DNA from: Streptomyces roseifaciens | GTDB lineage: Bacteria > Actinomycetota > Actinomycetes > Streptomycetales > Streptomycetaceae | Length of the DNA stretch: 64,000 bases | Direction of reading: 5' to 3' | NCBI RefSeq assembly: GCF_001445655.1 | Contig: NZ_LNBE01000004.1 | Span: forward strand, 2,232,001-2,296,000 | In this document: positions 15,235-24,704 of the stretch, piece by piece | How positions within the stretch are numbered: position 1 is the stretch's first letter | Layout of the letters: every line of letters begins with the position of its first letter | Program-made: the position numbers and the translations under genes | The notes under the pieces: generated by a model | What the model saw: only the letters and a program-made list of their open reading frames with translations | What the model was told of the DNA's origin: nothing | Database searches by the model: none

Positions 15235-17700
15235 ATGAGCAGCCTCTTTGACGACAGCTTCCTGGCGGACCTCGGCCCCGCGGACGAGGAGCACCCCCCT
15301 CCCCCGGAGGACGCGGCCCCGGAGCCGGTGCCGGACGATCTCTTCCAGGGCGCCTTCGACGTGCCCGTCCCCCGCGAGGCCTACTACCGCGACGGCGCCC
15401 ACCGGCCCGCCGTGGACCCGGCCGCGCTGCTCGAGGGGATGAACGAGCAGCAGCGCGCCGCAGTGGTGCACAAGGGCTCCCCCCTGCTCATCGTCGCCGG
15501 CGCCGGCTCGGGCAAGACGCGCGTGCTCACCCACCGCATCGCCCACCTGCTGGGCGCCCGGCACGTGCACCCCGGCCAGATCCTCGCGATCACCTTCACC
15601 AACAAGGCCGCGGGCGAGATGAAGGAGCGCGTCGAGCAGCTCGTCGGCCCCCGGGCCAACGCCATGTGGGTGATGACGTTCCACAGCGCGTGCGTGCGGA
15701 TCCTGCGCCGGGAGAGCAAGAAGCTCGGCTTCACGTCCTCCTTCTCGATCTACGACGCGGCCGACTCCAAGCGGCTCATGGCGCTCGTCTGCCGGGACCT
15801 CGACCTCGACCCGAAGAAGTTCCCGCCGAAGTCCTTCAGCGCGAAGATCTCGAACCTGAAGAACGAGCTCATCGACGAGGAGGCCTTCGCGGCGCAGGCC
15901 GCGGACGGCTTCGAGAAGACGCTCGCCGAGGCGTACGTGATGTACCAGTCGCGGCTGCGCGAGGCCAACGCCCTCGACTTCGACGACATCATCATGACCA
16001 CGGTGCACCTGCTCCAGGCCTTCCCCGACGTGGCCGAGCACTACCGCCGCCGCTTCCGGCACGTCCTGGTCGACGAGTACCAGGACACCAACCACGCGCA
16101 GTACACCCTCGTGCGCGAGCTCGTCGGCACCGCGGAGTCGTCGCCGGAGGAGGGCCCGGCCGAGCTGTGCGTCGTCGGTGACGCCGACCAGTCGATCTAC
16201 GCCTTCCGCGGCGCCACGATCCGCAACATCCTCCAGTTCGAGGAGGACTACTCCGACGCCACGACGATCCTGCTGGAGCAGAACTACCGCTCCACGCAGA
16301 CGATCCTCAACGCCGCCAACGCGGTCATCGAGCGCAACGAGAGCCGCCGCCCGAAGAACCTGTGGACCGAGGCCGGCGCCGGCCCGTCCATCACCGGCTA
16401 CGTCGCCGACACCGAGCACGACGAGGCCCAGTTCGTCGCCGACGAGATCGACCGCCTCACGGACGCGGGCGACGCCAAGGCCGGGGACGTCGCGGTCTTC
16501 TACCGGACCAACGCCCAGTCCCGTGTCTTCGAAGAGATCTTCATCCGCGTCGGCCTGCCCTACAAGGTCGTCGGCGGCGTGCGCTTCTACGAGCGCAAGG
16601 AGGTCCGCGACGTCCTGGCCTACCTGCGCGTCCTCGCCAACCCCGAGGACACCGTCCCGCTGCGGCGCATCCTCAACGTGCCCAAGCGCGGCATCGGCGA
16701 GCGCGCCGAGGCCATGATCGACGCCCTGTCGCTGCGCGAGAAGATCAGCTTCTCGCAGGCGCTGCGCCGCGTCGACGAGGCCTACGGCATGGCCGCCCGC
16801 TCGGCGAACGCGGTCAAGCGCTTCAACGTCCTCATGGAGGAGCTGCGCACGATCGCCGAGTCGGGCGCCGGCCCCGCCACCGTCCTGGAAGCGGTGCTGG
16901 AGCGCACGGGCTATCTCGCCGAGCTCCAGGCCTCCACCGACCCTCAGGACGAGACCCGCGTGGAGAACCTGCAGGAGCTCGCGGCCGTGGCCCTGGAGTT
17001 CGAGCAGGAGCGCGAGGAGGGGGAGCCCGGCACGCTGGCCGAGTTCCTGGAGAAGGTGGCCCTCGTCGCCGACTCCGACCAGATCCCCGACGAGGACGCG
17101 GAAGGCACCGGCGTCATCACGCTGATGACCCTGCACACCGCGAAGGGCCTGGAGTTCCCCGTCGTCTTCCTCACCGGCATGGAGGACGGCGTCTTCCCGC
17201 ACATGCGCGCCCTCGGCCAGGCCAAGGAGCTGGAGGAGGAGCGCCGCCTCGCCTACGTGGGCATCACCCGCGCCCGGGAGCGGCTGTTCCTGACGCGCGC
17301 GAGCATGCGCAGCGCGTGGGGCCAGCCCTCGTACAACCCGCCGTCGCGGTTCCTCGAGGAGATCCCCGACCAGTACGTGCAGTGGCGGCGCACCGGGCCC
17401 GCGAAGCCGTCGGCGTCGATGAGCTCGATCGGCTCGGGCGGCGGTGCGGGCTCCGGCATCACGTCGGGGTTCACGTCCTCGCGTGCCAAGGCAGGGCCGA
17501 GCGGTTTTGCGACGCGGCGTGCCAAGGACCGACCGGTGGTGGCGCTCGCCGTCGGCGACCGGGTCACGCACGACTCGTTCGGGCTGGGCACCGTCGTCGG
17601 GGTCAAGGGCAGCGGTGACAACGCCGAGGCCACGGTCGACTTCGGCGAGGAGAAGCCGAAGCGCCTGCTCCTGCGGTACGCACCGGTCGAGAAGCTCTAG
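15235..17700 (+). CDS. pcrA: ATP-dependent DNA helicase PcrA/UvrD
   Basis: An 821-residue superfamily 1A 3'-5' helicase used in repair, replication restart and clearing of stalled RNA polymerase. The Walker A motif GAGSGKTR is at about residues 89-96. Other helicase motifs follow in order: FTNKAAGEM (Ia), VDEYQDTNHAQY (II), GDADQSIYAFRGA (III), QNYRST (IV), TLHTAKGLEFP (V) and YVGITRARERL (VI). The C-terminal 50 residues (VGDRVTHDSFGLGTVV) form the Tudor-like domain that contacts RNA polymerase in PcrA. Length and order are typical of actinobacterial PcrA. A DNA-damage promoter lies directly upstream. Confidence 0.96.
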   Translation: MSSLFDDSFLADLGPADEEHPPPPEDAAPEPVPDDLFQGAFDVPVPREAYYRDGAHRPAVDPAALLEGMNEQQRAAVVHKGSPLLIVAGAGSGKTRVLTHRIAHLLGARHVHPGQILAITFTNKAAGEMKERVEQLVGPRANAMWVMTFHSACVRILRRESKKLGFTSSFSIYDAADSKRLMALVCRDLDLDPKKFPPKSFSAKISNLKNELIDEEAFAAQAADGFEKTLAEAYVMYQSRLREANALDFDDIIMTTVHLLQAFPDVAEHYRRRFRHVLVDEYQDTNHAQYTLVRELVGTAESSPEEGPAELCVVGDADQSIYAFRGATIRNILQFEEDYSDATTILLEQNYRSTQTILNAANAVIERNESRRPKNLWTEAGAGPSITGYVADTEHDEAQFVADEIDRLTDAGDAKAGDVAVFYRTNAQSRVFEEIFIRVGLPYKVVGGVRFYERKEVRDVLAYLRVLANPEDTVPLRRILNVPKRGIGERAEAMIDALSLREKISFSQALRRVDEAYGMAARSANAVKRFNVLMEELRTIAESGAGPATVLEAVLERTGYLAELQASTDPQDETRVENLQELAAVALEFEQEREEGEPGTLAEFLEKVALVADSDQIPDEDAEGTGVITLMTLHTAKGLEFPVVFLTGMEDGVFPHMRALGQAKELEEERRLAYVGITRARERLFLTRASMRSAWGQPSYNPPSRFLEEIPDQYVQWRRTGPAKPSASMSSIGSGGGAGSGITSGFTSSRAKAGPSGFATRRAKDRPVVALAVGDRVTHDSFGLGTVVGVKGSGDNAEATVDFGEEKPKRLLLRYAPVEKL

Positions 17701-17786
17701 CCGTTCCACTGGATCCGCACGGGGGATGAGCCCCGGTCCGGCGGGATGGGCACCCGCCGTGGCCGGCGCTTCGTCCGTCGCCGACC

Positions 17787-17829
17787 GCTAGGTCGGGTCG
17801 TAGCGCCGACTGCTAGGTCGGGTCGTAGC
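17787..17829. repeat. 18-bp direct repeat duplicating the end of the M23 gene
   Basis: GCTAGGTCGGGTCGTAGC occurs at 17787-17804 and again at 17812-17829, a period of 25 bp. The second copy holds the last codons and stop of the M23 peptidase gene (minus strand). The first copy is therefore a duplicate lying just past the stop codon. Confidence 0.8.
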
Positions 17830-19465
17830 CGTGCGCGCGCAGCCACGGCAGCGGGTCGACGGCGGAGCCGCCCGGCCGGACCTCGAAGTGCAGGTGCGGT
17901 CCGGTGGAGTTGCCGGAGTTGCCGGAGTAGGCGATGACGTCGCCGGCCTTGACCTGGCCGGAGCGGAGCTTGGTGCTGCTGAGGTGGCAGTACCAGGTCT
18001 CGACGCCGTCGGGCGACGTCACTATGGCCATGTTCCCGTAGGCCACGTTGTACTGCGTGCGGACCGTGCCGTCCGTGGCGGCCATGACCGGTGTGCCGTA
18101 GCTGACCGGGAAGTCGATGCCCGTGTGCACGGACATCCAGTTGACGCCCGCCTGGCCGTACATCGCGCTGAGGCCGTGCTGCGCGACGGGCAGGGAGAAC
18201 TTCGGGCGCTCGGCCTCCTTGCGGGCCGCTTCCTCCGCTTTACGTTTCTTCTCCGCTTCCTGGCGCGCCTTGAGGTCGATGCGCTCCTGGGTGCGGTTGG
18301 CGCGGTTCGCGAAGTCGTCGGCGCCGTGGCTGAGGCTCGCGAGCTGGGTGTCCAGCTTGCTGTTGGCGACGGAGGGAACGGGCGCGCTGTCGGGGGCGGA
18401 CGCCGCCTGGATCTCCTTCTTGTCGTCGCCCTGCCCGCCGGAGACGGTCGCGGCGGCGATCCCGGCGACCCCTATGACGGCGACCGACGGCACGGCGACG
18501 GTCAGCAGGGCCTTGCGGCGCGGCCGGTAACCGGTGCGGGCGGGCGCGCTCTTGCGGCGGCTGCTGCGGGTGGGGGTGTCGCGGGGGGCGTCGTCCGGGG
18601 CGGCCTCGTCGCGGGCCGGGGGGACGAACAGCATGGCCTGCGTCTCGGCGTTCGCGACGACACCGGCGGGGGAGGCCTCCGCCTTGCCGGCCGCCTGTCC
18701 GTCCGTTTCGTCCATCGCGGGCGCGGAGTCCATGGACGCCATGCCGGAAAGGTCGGTCATGCCGGAGAGGTCGGTCATGAGGGTCGGGGCGTGCTCCGGC
18801 TCGCCCTGCGTGCCGTCCACGGAGGCGAAGGCACCGGCATCCCAGATCTGGGTCTGGCCTGCGCCCGCCTCCCACTGGCCGGCCCCGGTCTCCCACTGGC
18901 CCGAGGTGTCCCACTGCCCGGACGTGTCCCTCCCCCGAACTTCGTCCGGGAGGTGCCCCCAGCCCGAGGCGTCCGCCGCCTGGCCGGAGCCGTCCCAGGA
19001 GGTGAACTGCCCGGTTCCCGTGGTGTCCCAGCCCTGTGCCGCGGGCTGGTCGGGGGCGGGTGCCTGGGCCTGGCCGGGGAAGCCGGTCTGGCCGGTCAGC
19101 TCCCAGTGGCCGGAGGTGTCGTAGGTGCCGTTCGCCCCCCAGGCGCTCGGCGTCATGGCGCTCGTGTCCCACTGCCCGGTGGCGGGGGCCGTGAGGCCGG
19201 CGGAGGTGTCCCACTGCCCGGTGGCGTCGGCCTGCCCGGCGTCGTAGGCGCTGAAGTCCCAGATCTGGGTCTGGCCGGTGACTCCGCCCCACTGACTGGT
19301 GCTGGCCCACTGGCCCGTGGTCTCCCACTGACCGCTGTCGTAGCCGTCGTACCCGGTGTAGTTGTGCGGTGCGCTCTGCTGACCGTACGACGCGTACTGC
19401 CCGTAGGAGCCATCCTGAGCGGGGTCGGACGGGCCGGGGCCCGCCGCCGGGTGACGGTCGTTCAC
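17813..19465 (-). CDS. M23 metallopeptidase with Trp-rich repeat N-terminus
   Basis: A peptidoglycan endopeptidase of about 550 residues. Three GTG codons stand in a row at the start (19471, 19468, 19465) and the ribosome site is weak, so the exact start is uncertain. The N-terminal 230 residues are acidic and carry many copies of a GQWDTS-like hexamer (GQWETTGQWASTSQW, GQWDTSAG). A basic stretch and one membrane helix (about 325-350), a short coiled coil and the M23 domain follow. HTGIDFPVSYGTPV and GPHLHFEVRPGG supply the zinc ligands. The repeats lie on the cytoplasmic side. Confidence 0.92.
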   Translation of the reverse strand: MNDRHPAAGPGPSDPAQDGSYGQYASYGQQSAPHNYTGYDGYDSGQWETTGQWASTSQWGGVTGQTQIWDFSAYDAGQADATGQWDTSAGLTAPATGQWDTSAMTPSAWGANGTYDTSGHWELTGQTGFPGQAQAPAPDQPAAQGWDTTGTGQFTSWDGSGQAADASGWGHLPDEVRGRDTSGQWDTSGQWETGAGQWEAGAGQTQIWDAGAFASVDGTQGEPEHAPTLMTDLSGMTDLSGMASMDSAPAMDETDGQAAGKAEASPAGVVANAETQAMLFVPPARDEAAPDDAPRDTPTRSSRRKSAPARTGYRPRRKALLTVAVPSVAVIGVAGIAAATVSGGQGDDKKEIQAASAPDSAPVPSVANSKLDTQLASLSHGADDFANRANRTQERIDLKARQEAEKKRKAEEAARKEAERPKFSLPVAQHGLSAMYGQAGVNWMSVHTGIDFPVSYGTPVMAATDGTVRTQYNVAYGNMAIVTSPDGVETWYCHLSSTKLRSGQVKAGDVIAYSGNSGNSTGPHLHFEVRPGGSAVDPLPWLRAHGYDPT

Positions 19466-19670
19466 CACCACTTCTCTTTCGCCGAGGGAGGAGAATTAGC
19501 GGCGACTGTACCCGGCGGTATGGGACGGCGACAATCTTCGTCACGTTTCGGGCGGCCGGGGCCCGGGCATTTAGCCGCCTTTTGGCTGACTGAACCCCGG
19601 AAAACCGATTTGACGTTCGATCCGCGTTCGGTTTCGGGGCCCCCGGGAGCGCCCCTGGAGCACCGGTGAA

Positions 19671-20537
19671 TCAGGCGACGGAAGCCGCCCCCGACGCATC
19701 GTCCTGCGCCTCTTCCGTGGTCAGGGCCTGCCGTATGCCGGCGGCCACCTCCCAGTGCACCGGCAGGGCGAGGTGCCCCACGCCCGTCACCCGGACATTG
19801 CGTGCGCTCAGATCCGGGTGGTCGATGCGGGCGCATTCCACGGGCATCATCAATTGGTCCAGGTCACTCCAGAAACCGATGAATTGCGTCGCGCAATCCG
19901 GTGCGGGGCCCGCGAGTTCGGCGACGACGTCCGATCCCGGGCGCATCTGGCGCACCAGGGGATGCGCGGGCAGCAGCGACGCCGCGCGGGTGCCGGCGTG
20001 CGGCGTGCCGAGCGTGACCAGGGTCCTGACGCGGACGTCGCCGCCCATCCGCTGGACGTAGTAGCGCGCGATCAGGCCGCCGAGGCTGTGCCCCACCACG
20101 TCGATCCGCTGCTGCCCCGTGCGGGCGCAGATGTCCTCGATGTGGCGGCCCAGCAGGCGGGCGGCCGTGCGGATGTCGCAGGTCAGGGGGGAGTAGTTGA
20201 GCGATTCGACCTGCTGCCAGCCGTGCCGGCGCAGGGACCTGCGCAGCAGGACGAAGACCGAACGGTTGTCGATGAAGCCGTGGAGGAGCAGAACAGGCAG
20301 ATGACCTTCTTGTCCTGTTTCGACTGATTCATGCAGTCCGGGCGTGTCGGGCGTGTCGCCGGCGGCCGGAAGCGCGGGCAGCGCCCGCCGGGGCGGCGGG
20401 CGCTCCTGGACGACACCGGTCGGGTACAGCAGCAGATGGCCGGTGAGAATCGCCAGCTCCAGCACCGTGGACCGGACGAGCGCGGTCGACGGGCGCAGCA
20501 AGGCGGCAAGGATGGTGATGAAGGGCAGGGTCCTCAT
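19671..20537 (-). CDS. Secreted or membrane-associated alpha/beta hydrolase (lipase-like)
   Basis: A 288-residue protein. Start ATG follows GGGAGG six bases upstream. A hydrophobic N-terminus (LPFITILAALL) and a second hydrophobic stretch (LELAILTGHLLLYPTG) suggest membrane association. The domain contains VLLLHGFIDNRSVF (oxyanion region), nucleophile elbow VVGHSLGGLIARYYV and TLGTPHAGT, all typical of bacterial triacylglycerol lipases. The catalytic His is probably in TGVGHLALPVHW. The substrate has not been established. Confidence 0.87.
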   Translation of the reverse strand: MRTLPFITILAALLRPSTALVRSTVLELAILTGHLLLYPTGVVQERPPPRRALPALPAAGDTPDTPGLHESVETGQEGHLPVLLLHGFIDNRSVFVLLRRSLRRHGWQQVESLNYSPLTCDIRTAARLLGRHIEDICARTGQQRIDVVGHSLGGLIARYYVQRMGGDVRVRTLVTLGTPHAGTRAASLLPAHPLVRQMRPGSDVVAELAGPAPDCATQFIGFWSDLDQLMMPVECARIDHPDLSARNVRVTGVGHLALPVHWEVAAGIRQALTTEEAQDDASGAASVA

Positions 20538-20890
20538 GGCCGACCTCCCGAACGGCACCCGGGAAGCGCGGCTGTCGTCCCCCGTGTGCGCCCACGGGCA
20601 GCTGCGCACGACCGGCCGCACCGCTGTGCCGTGCGGCTGTCGGCACAGTGGTGCGGCGGCCTCGCCGCGGCTCCCCTCGCGACCGCCCGAAGACTCGCCA
20701 CCCCGGCGACGCGGGTGGCTGGGCGACCCGTAAGACGCGGAAGCGCGCGGACGGTGCGTAGCGACGTGTTGTCCCACGTGTGATTTCCCCCTCGCTCCGC
20801 ACCGCGAAACGGCCGCGTGCGGGATGCTGGAGATAACGTTCGTTCACATCCCTGGGCGCCGGTTACCGGCAGTCGTACATGGAGGCAGTG
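20538..20890. other. 353-bp divergent intergenic region, lipase-like gene and icmB
   Basis: This gap must hold the promoters of both flanking genes. I see no conserved reading frame, no strong hairpin and no convincing operator. The stretch AACGTTCGTTCAC near 20838 is the only AT-richer patch and may belong to the icmB promoter. Confidence 0.4.
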
Positions 20891-21304
20891 ATGGGAGTGA
20901 CCGGTCCGATCCGCGTGGTGGTGGCCAAGCCCGGGCTCGACGGCCATGACCGCGGCGCGAAGGTCATCGCACGGGCGCTGCGCGACGCCGGCATGGAGGT
21001 CATCTACACGGGCCTCCACCAGACGCCCGAGCAGATCGTGGACACCGCCATCCAGGAGGACGCCGACGCGATCGGCCTGTCCATCCTCTCCGGCGCCCAC
21101 AACACCCTGTTCGCCAAGGTCCTGGAGCTGCTGCGCGAGCGCGACGCGGAGGACATCAAGGTCTTCGGCGGCGGGATCATCCCCGAGGCGGACATCGCAC
21201 CGCTGAAGGAGCAGGGCGTCGCCGCGATCTTCACCCCGGGGGCCACCACGGCCTCCATCGTGGAGTGGGTCAACGCGAACGTCCGTCAGCCGACGGAGGC
21301 CTGA
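20891..21304 (+). CDS. icmB: Cobalamin-binding small subunit, isobutyryl-CoA mutase type
   Basis: A 137-residue B12-binding domain protein. Start ATG follows GGAGG five bases upstream. [10 protein letters not shown] contains the DxHxxG motif whose His ligates cobalt. GLSILSGAH and FGGGIIP are the conserved loops around the cofactor tail. The size matches the stand-alone IcmB subunit of Streptomyces, which pairs with the large IcmA to interconvert isobutyryl-CoA and n-butyryl-CoA. No large subunit lies in this window. It could instead serve another small-subunit acyl-CoA mutase. Its 3' end overlaps the convergent DUF5691 gene by 35 bases. Confidence 0.88.
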   Translation: MGVTGPIRVVVAKPGLDGHDRGAKVIARALRDAGMEVIYTGLHQTPEQIVDTAIQEDADAIGLSILSGAHNTLFAKVLELLRERDAEDIKVFGGGIIPEADIAPLKEQGVAAIFTPGATTASIVEWVNANVRQPTEA

Positions 21305-22922
21305 CGGAGCCGGCGGGCAGCCCCGCCAGCTCCGCCCGCATCGTGGCCCGCAGCCGCAGCGTGCCCACGAGGCGCTGGAGCGCCTCCGCCCAGTACGCGG
21401 TGGCCCCGGCACGCCCGGGGGTGTCCGCGGCGGGGTCCTCCGGCAGCAGGGTCAGTGCCTCCAGCCGGTCCGCCTGCGCCGGGTCCAGGCAGCGCTCGGC
21501 CAGGCCCATCACCCCGCTGAAACTCCACGGATAGCCGCCCGCGTCGCGGGCGGCGTCCAAGGCGTCCACGATCGCCCGGCCCAGCGGCTCCGCCCACGGC
21601 ACCGCGCACACCCCGAGCAGCCGGAACGCGTCCGACAGCCCGTGCGCCGAGACGAACTCCGCCACCCACGCCGCCCGCTCGTCCCGCGGCAGCGCCGACA
21701 GCAGCTTCGCCGGATCCCTCCACGAGGTGCCCTCGGCCGCGGGCGGGGCCGACGCGGGGCCCAGCAGCGCCCGCGCCCACTCCGCGTCCCGCTGCCGGAC
21801 CGCGGCCCGGCACCAGGCGGCGTGCAGCTCGGGCTGCCAGCCGTCCGCGACCGGCAGCGCCACGATCTCCGCCGGGCTCCGCCCGCCGAACCGCCCGGAC
21901 CAGGCTGCCGGCGGGGTCGCCTCCACGATCTGGGCCAGCCACCACGAGCGCTCGCCGCGCCCGGACGGCGGCTTCACCACGACGCCGTCGCGCTGCATGC
22001 CCTTGTCGCACTCGTGCGGCGCCTCCACCGCGATCCGCGGGCCCTCTCCCTCTCCCGTGCGGTCCAGGGAGACGCAACTGCGGGCCCGCTCGGCCATGCG
22101 GGCCGCGAGTGCCGAGCCGGGCAGTGCCGACAGCAGCTCCGCCGCAGTGGCCCGGACGTTGCGGCTCCGGTCGGACAGGGCGCGCTCCAGGAACGGCTCG
22201 TCCTGCGCGGACAGCCCCTCGCGCAGCGCGTCGAGGAACATCAGGCGGTCCTCCGCCCGCTCCGTCGCCCACGAGCCGGCGAGCAGTTCGCGGGCGGCCG
22301 CGGGGTCCCGCTGCCGTACGGAGGCGAGGAGCGCGGCCCGCTCGGCGAACAGCCCCTCCTCCCAGACCCCGGTGTCCGTGCCTGTGCCTGTGCCCGTGCC
22401 CGCGGCCGGGCCCGTGTCCGCGGCGGGGCCGGGCCGCAACGCGTACTTCCACTGCGGGTTGAGCGCCGCCAGCCAGCGGGCCCGGGGCCCGCCGAACGCG
22501 AGCGCCTCCTGCCGCAGATCGCTACGGGACCTGGCCGCCTCCAGGAGGGCGGGCAGAAGTGCGGGAGGCGCCTGATAGCCGTGCCCGTTGGCGGCGGCCA
22601 GCCACTGGGGCAACAGCTCCGTCAGATCCGGGGAGGCGCCCCGTCGCCCGCCACCGCCGCTGCCGCTGCGGTCCGCGAGCAACAGGGCGAGCCGCCGCCG
22701 GGCCGCCGGAGGCAACGGAGGCCGGGCGTCCGCCGGCGCCGGCGCGGGCCGGGCGAGCGCCGCGGCGGGCACCGCCCCGGCGCGCCGCCGCACGGTGTCC
22801 ACCGCGGCGGCGTCCAGCAGCGCCACGGCCGCGTCCTGCCCGCCCCGCACCTCCACAGGCGGCACACGCCGCCCGGTCCCGAGCAGAGCGGAGGTGACGA
22901 GCTCGTCCCAAGTACGGTTCAT
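21270..22922 (-). CDS. DUF5691 family protein
   Basis: A 550-residue soluble, Ala/Leu/Arg-rich protein recognised as DUF5691 from its opening [15 protein letters not shown] and later [13 protein letters not shown]. Much of it reads as helical hairpins (HEAT-like; [20 protein letters not shown]). GGAAAGG precedes the ATG. The gene lies downstream of the SWIM gene on the same strand after a 336-bp gap with repeats, and belongs to the SWIM / MoxR / DUF5682 / VWA gene set. In the E. coli yeh cluster a HEAT-like protein (YehI) stands in a comparable position. A scaffold role is inferred only. Confidence 0.87.
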   Translation of the reverse strand: MNRTWDELVTSALLGTGRRVPPVEVRGGQDAAVALLDAAAVDTVRRRAGAVPAAALARPAPAPADARPPLPPAARRRLALLLADRSGSGGGGRRGASPDLTELLPQWLAAANGHGYQAPPALLPALLEAARSRSDLRQEALAFGGPRARWLAALNPQWKYALRPGPAADTGPAAGTGTGTGTDTGVWEEGLFAERAALLASVRQRDPAAARELLAGSWATERAEDRLMFLDALREGLSAQDEPFLERALSDRSRNVRATAAELLSALPGSALAARMAERARSCVSLDRTGEGEGPRIAVEAPHECDKGMQRDGVVVKPPSGRGERSWWLAQIVEATPPAAWSGRFGGRSPAEIVALPVADGWQPELHAAWCRAAVRQRDAEWARALLGPASAPPAAEGTSWRDPAKLLSALPRDERAAWVAEFVSAHGLSDAFRLLGVCAVPWAEPLGRAIVDALDAARDAGGYPWSFSGVMGLAERCLDPAQADRLEALTLLPEDPAADTPGRAGATAYWAEALQRLVGTLRLRATMRAELAGLPAGSVRPPSADGRSR

Positions 22923-22952
22923 GCGCTGCCTTTCCTGACGGATACGGCGGTA

Positions 22953-23227
22953 CGGGCTGCCTGGGGCGGGCCCGGCACCGCCGGTGGGGTTGTGGGTGGT
23001 TGCTCGCCGTTGCGGCGGGGGTTGGGTGCCGGGCGAGGCTTGGCCGGTCGGCCGGGTGGCCGGTGGTTGCGGGTTGGGGGCCGGCCGCTTGTTTCCGCCG
23101 CGATGGTGATCAGCCGCAGCGGCGGTGTCCGGCGGTGCCGGGCTGCCTGGGGTGGGCTCGGCACCGCCGGTGGGGTTGTGGGGTGGTTGCTCGCCGTTGC
23201 GGCGGGGTTGGGTGCCGGAGTGAGGTT
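22953..23227. repeat. Imperfect direct repeat of about 88 bp in SWIM-DUF5691 gap
   Basis: A block beginning CGGGCTGCCTGGGG at 22953 (to about 23040) recurs at 23139 (to about 23227), with only a few mismatches and one-base indels, including GGGTGGTTGCTCGCCGTTGC in both. The 98 bp between the copies are GGCCGG-rich. No convincing gene occupies this 336-bp gap. Confidence 0.7.
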
Positions 23228-23258
23228 GGGGGTGCGGTTCGGCATCCGGTGGTGGCTG

Positions 23259-24638
23259 TCAGAGAGGGACCGGCTCCGGGGTCCACGTCGTCAGAGGGGT
23301 TGCGCCCCTGTGGCCGTACTCGGCGAAGATCTTGATCGGGGCGCCGCCCGATATCGATGCCAGCTGCCACAGGGCCGTGCTGTCGCGGTGCCGGGGATCG
23401 ACGGGCAGGGCGGCCGAACCGCCCTCGCCGTCGGCCAGTTGCCAGTGGCCGTCCGGGCCCGGAACCGGGACCACGCCGTCGAGGACGACCGGCCACGTCT
23501 CCAGCCAGGGGTCGTCGCGCAGGGCCTCCCCGTACGCGGAGAGGGCCGCTTCCACGCCGCCCCCCGCCGGCGGTCCCGCACTCTCCGCGGGCGGGGCGTG
23601 GCGCGTGCCGAGCACGGCGCGGAGCGGGTGCGCCGCCGGGTAGTAGACGAGGTCCGCGTCCAGGGTCAGGCCCACGGGCAGTGACAGCTCCGGCGCCCGG
23701 CCGGCCGCTCCGTAGGAGAGGAGCAGGGCCATCCGGCCCGAGTCCCGGCCGTGGAGCCAGATCCGGCGGGTGACCAGGCGCCCGTCATCGCCGTCCCGCT
23801 GCGCAAGGACCAGCCAGTGGTCGCGCACCGGCGTGCCGGACGCGAGCAGCGCCGCGGCGTCCGTGGTCAGGCCGACCCGCGACCGGACCGTCGCGGCCAG
23901 GGGCTCCGGCAGCTCCTGCAGGCGCAGCCACCCCTGGTTGAGGGTGTGCAGCAGGGCGCACTCCTCCAGCAGCCGGCCCGCCCAGTCGGCGCCCGAACCC
24001 GGCAGGGACGCCAACTCCCGCACTCGCGAGGCGAGACCGGGCGCCTGGGCGTCGACCATGCGGGCCGCCGTCTCCTCCCACTGCCCGTACCCCGCGCCCT
24101 CCGCGGCCGCCAGCCCCCCGCGCAGCAGATCGGCGAGCCGCTGCTCCAACTCCGTGACACCCGCGCCGATCCGCTCCGCCCGGCGCTCCCCGCGCCGCCG
24201 CGCGGCCTCCTCGTCCGCGGGCGTCGCGGGCCCCGCCGCGGCCGGGCCCGCGACGGCCTTCTCGGCCCGCTTCCGGCGCCGCTCCAGCCACTGCTCCGCC
24301 CAGCCGGGCGGAGCCTCCTGCGCGGCCGGCACCGCGGCCTCGCCGGAAGCCCACAACAGCAGCAGCCCCAGCGCGTGCTTGCACGGGAACTTGCGGCTCG
24401 GACAGGAGCAGTTGAAGCCCGGCCCGCCCTCCCCGGACAGGTCCACCACCGTGCGGTACGGCTTGCTGCCGCTGCCGGAGCACTCACCCCAGACCGCGCC
24501 CCCGCCCTCCTCCGGGCGCGCCCCCGCGCCCGACCACGGACCGGGCGCCGCGAGCTTGCTTCCTGCTTTGCGTGATGCGGCGTCAGGCGCCAGCGAGAGC
24601 ACCGTCTCCGCCGTCCATCGATCCCCCTGCGGATTCAT
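23259..24638 (-). CDS. SWIM zinc finger protein
   Basis: A 459-residue protein with a SWIM motif CxCx6CxH: Cys77, Cys79, Cys86 and His88 in FNCSCPSRKFPCKHALGLL. SWIM fingers bind DNA or proteins. The rest is helical and Ala/Glu/Arg-rich, with EEAARRRGERRAERIGAGV in a likely coiled coil. The ATG was chosen because it lies seven bases past a -10 box, giving a leaderless mRNA from a damage-type promoter. It is divergent from the MoxR-DUF5682-VWA operon and shares its promoter region. E. coli YehQ is the analogous SWIM member of the yeh cluster. Confidence 0.9.
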   Translation of the reverse strand: MNPQGDRWTAETVLSLAPDAASRKAGSKLAAPGPWSGAGARPEEGGGAVWGECSGSGSKPYRTVVDLSGEGGPGFNCSCPSRKFPCKHALGLLLLWASGEAAVPAAQEAPPGWAEQWLERRRKRAEKAVAGPAAAGPATPADEEAARRRGERRAERIGAGVTELEQRLADLLRGGLAAAEGAGYGQWEETAARMVDAQAPGLASRVRELASLPGSGADWAGRLLEECALLHTLNQGWLRLQELPEPLAATVRSRVGLTTDAAALLASGTPVRDHWLVLAQRDGDDGRLVTRRIWLHGRDSGRMALLLSYGAAGRAPELSLPVGLTLDADLVYYPAAHPLRAVLGTRHAPPAESAGPPAGGGVEAALSAYGEALRDDPWLETWPVVLDGVVPVPGPDGHWQLADGEGGSAALPVDPRHRDSTALWQLASISGGAPIKIFAEYGHRGATPLTTWTPEPVPL

Positions 24639-24645
24639 GCCCCAA

Positions 24646-24668
24646 ACGCTAGGGCCACCCACTGACAA
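24646..24668 (-). promoter_or_regulatory. PafBC-type DNA-damage promoter of the SWIM gene
   Basis: On the minus strand TTGTCAGTG, eight bases, then TAGCGT matches the RecA-NDp consensus at every defined position. Transcription would begin at or next to the ATG at 24638, so translation is probably leaderless. It forms the left arm of an inverted repeat with the promoter facing the other way. Confidence 0.82.
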
Positions 24669-24704
24669 TGGCCCTGACCTGCGGATTCGACACGTCCCGG
24701 CCCA

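Noticed and set aside
15082..17709. 875-codon open frame antisense to pcrA, and similar long antisense frames elsewhere
   Set aside because: High-GC coding DNA leaves antisense frames open. They show no known domains and lack the third-base pattern of real genes, whereas pcrA on the other strand is unmistakable.
22919..23245. 108-codon Pro-rich frame between the SWIM and DUF5691 genes, ending in an ATGA overlap
   Set aside because: The spacing is tempting, but there is no ribosome site, many third bases are A, and its repeats are simply the 88-bp DNA repeat translated.
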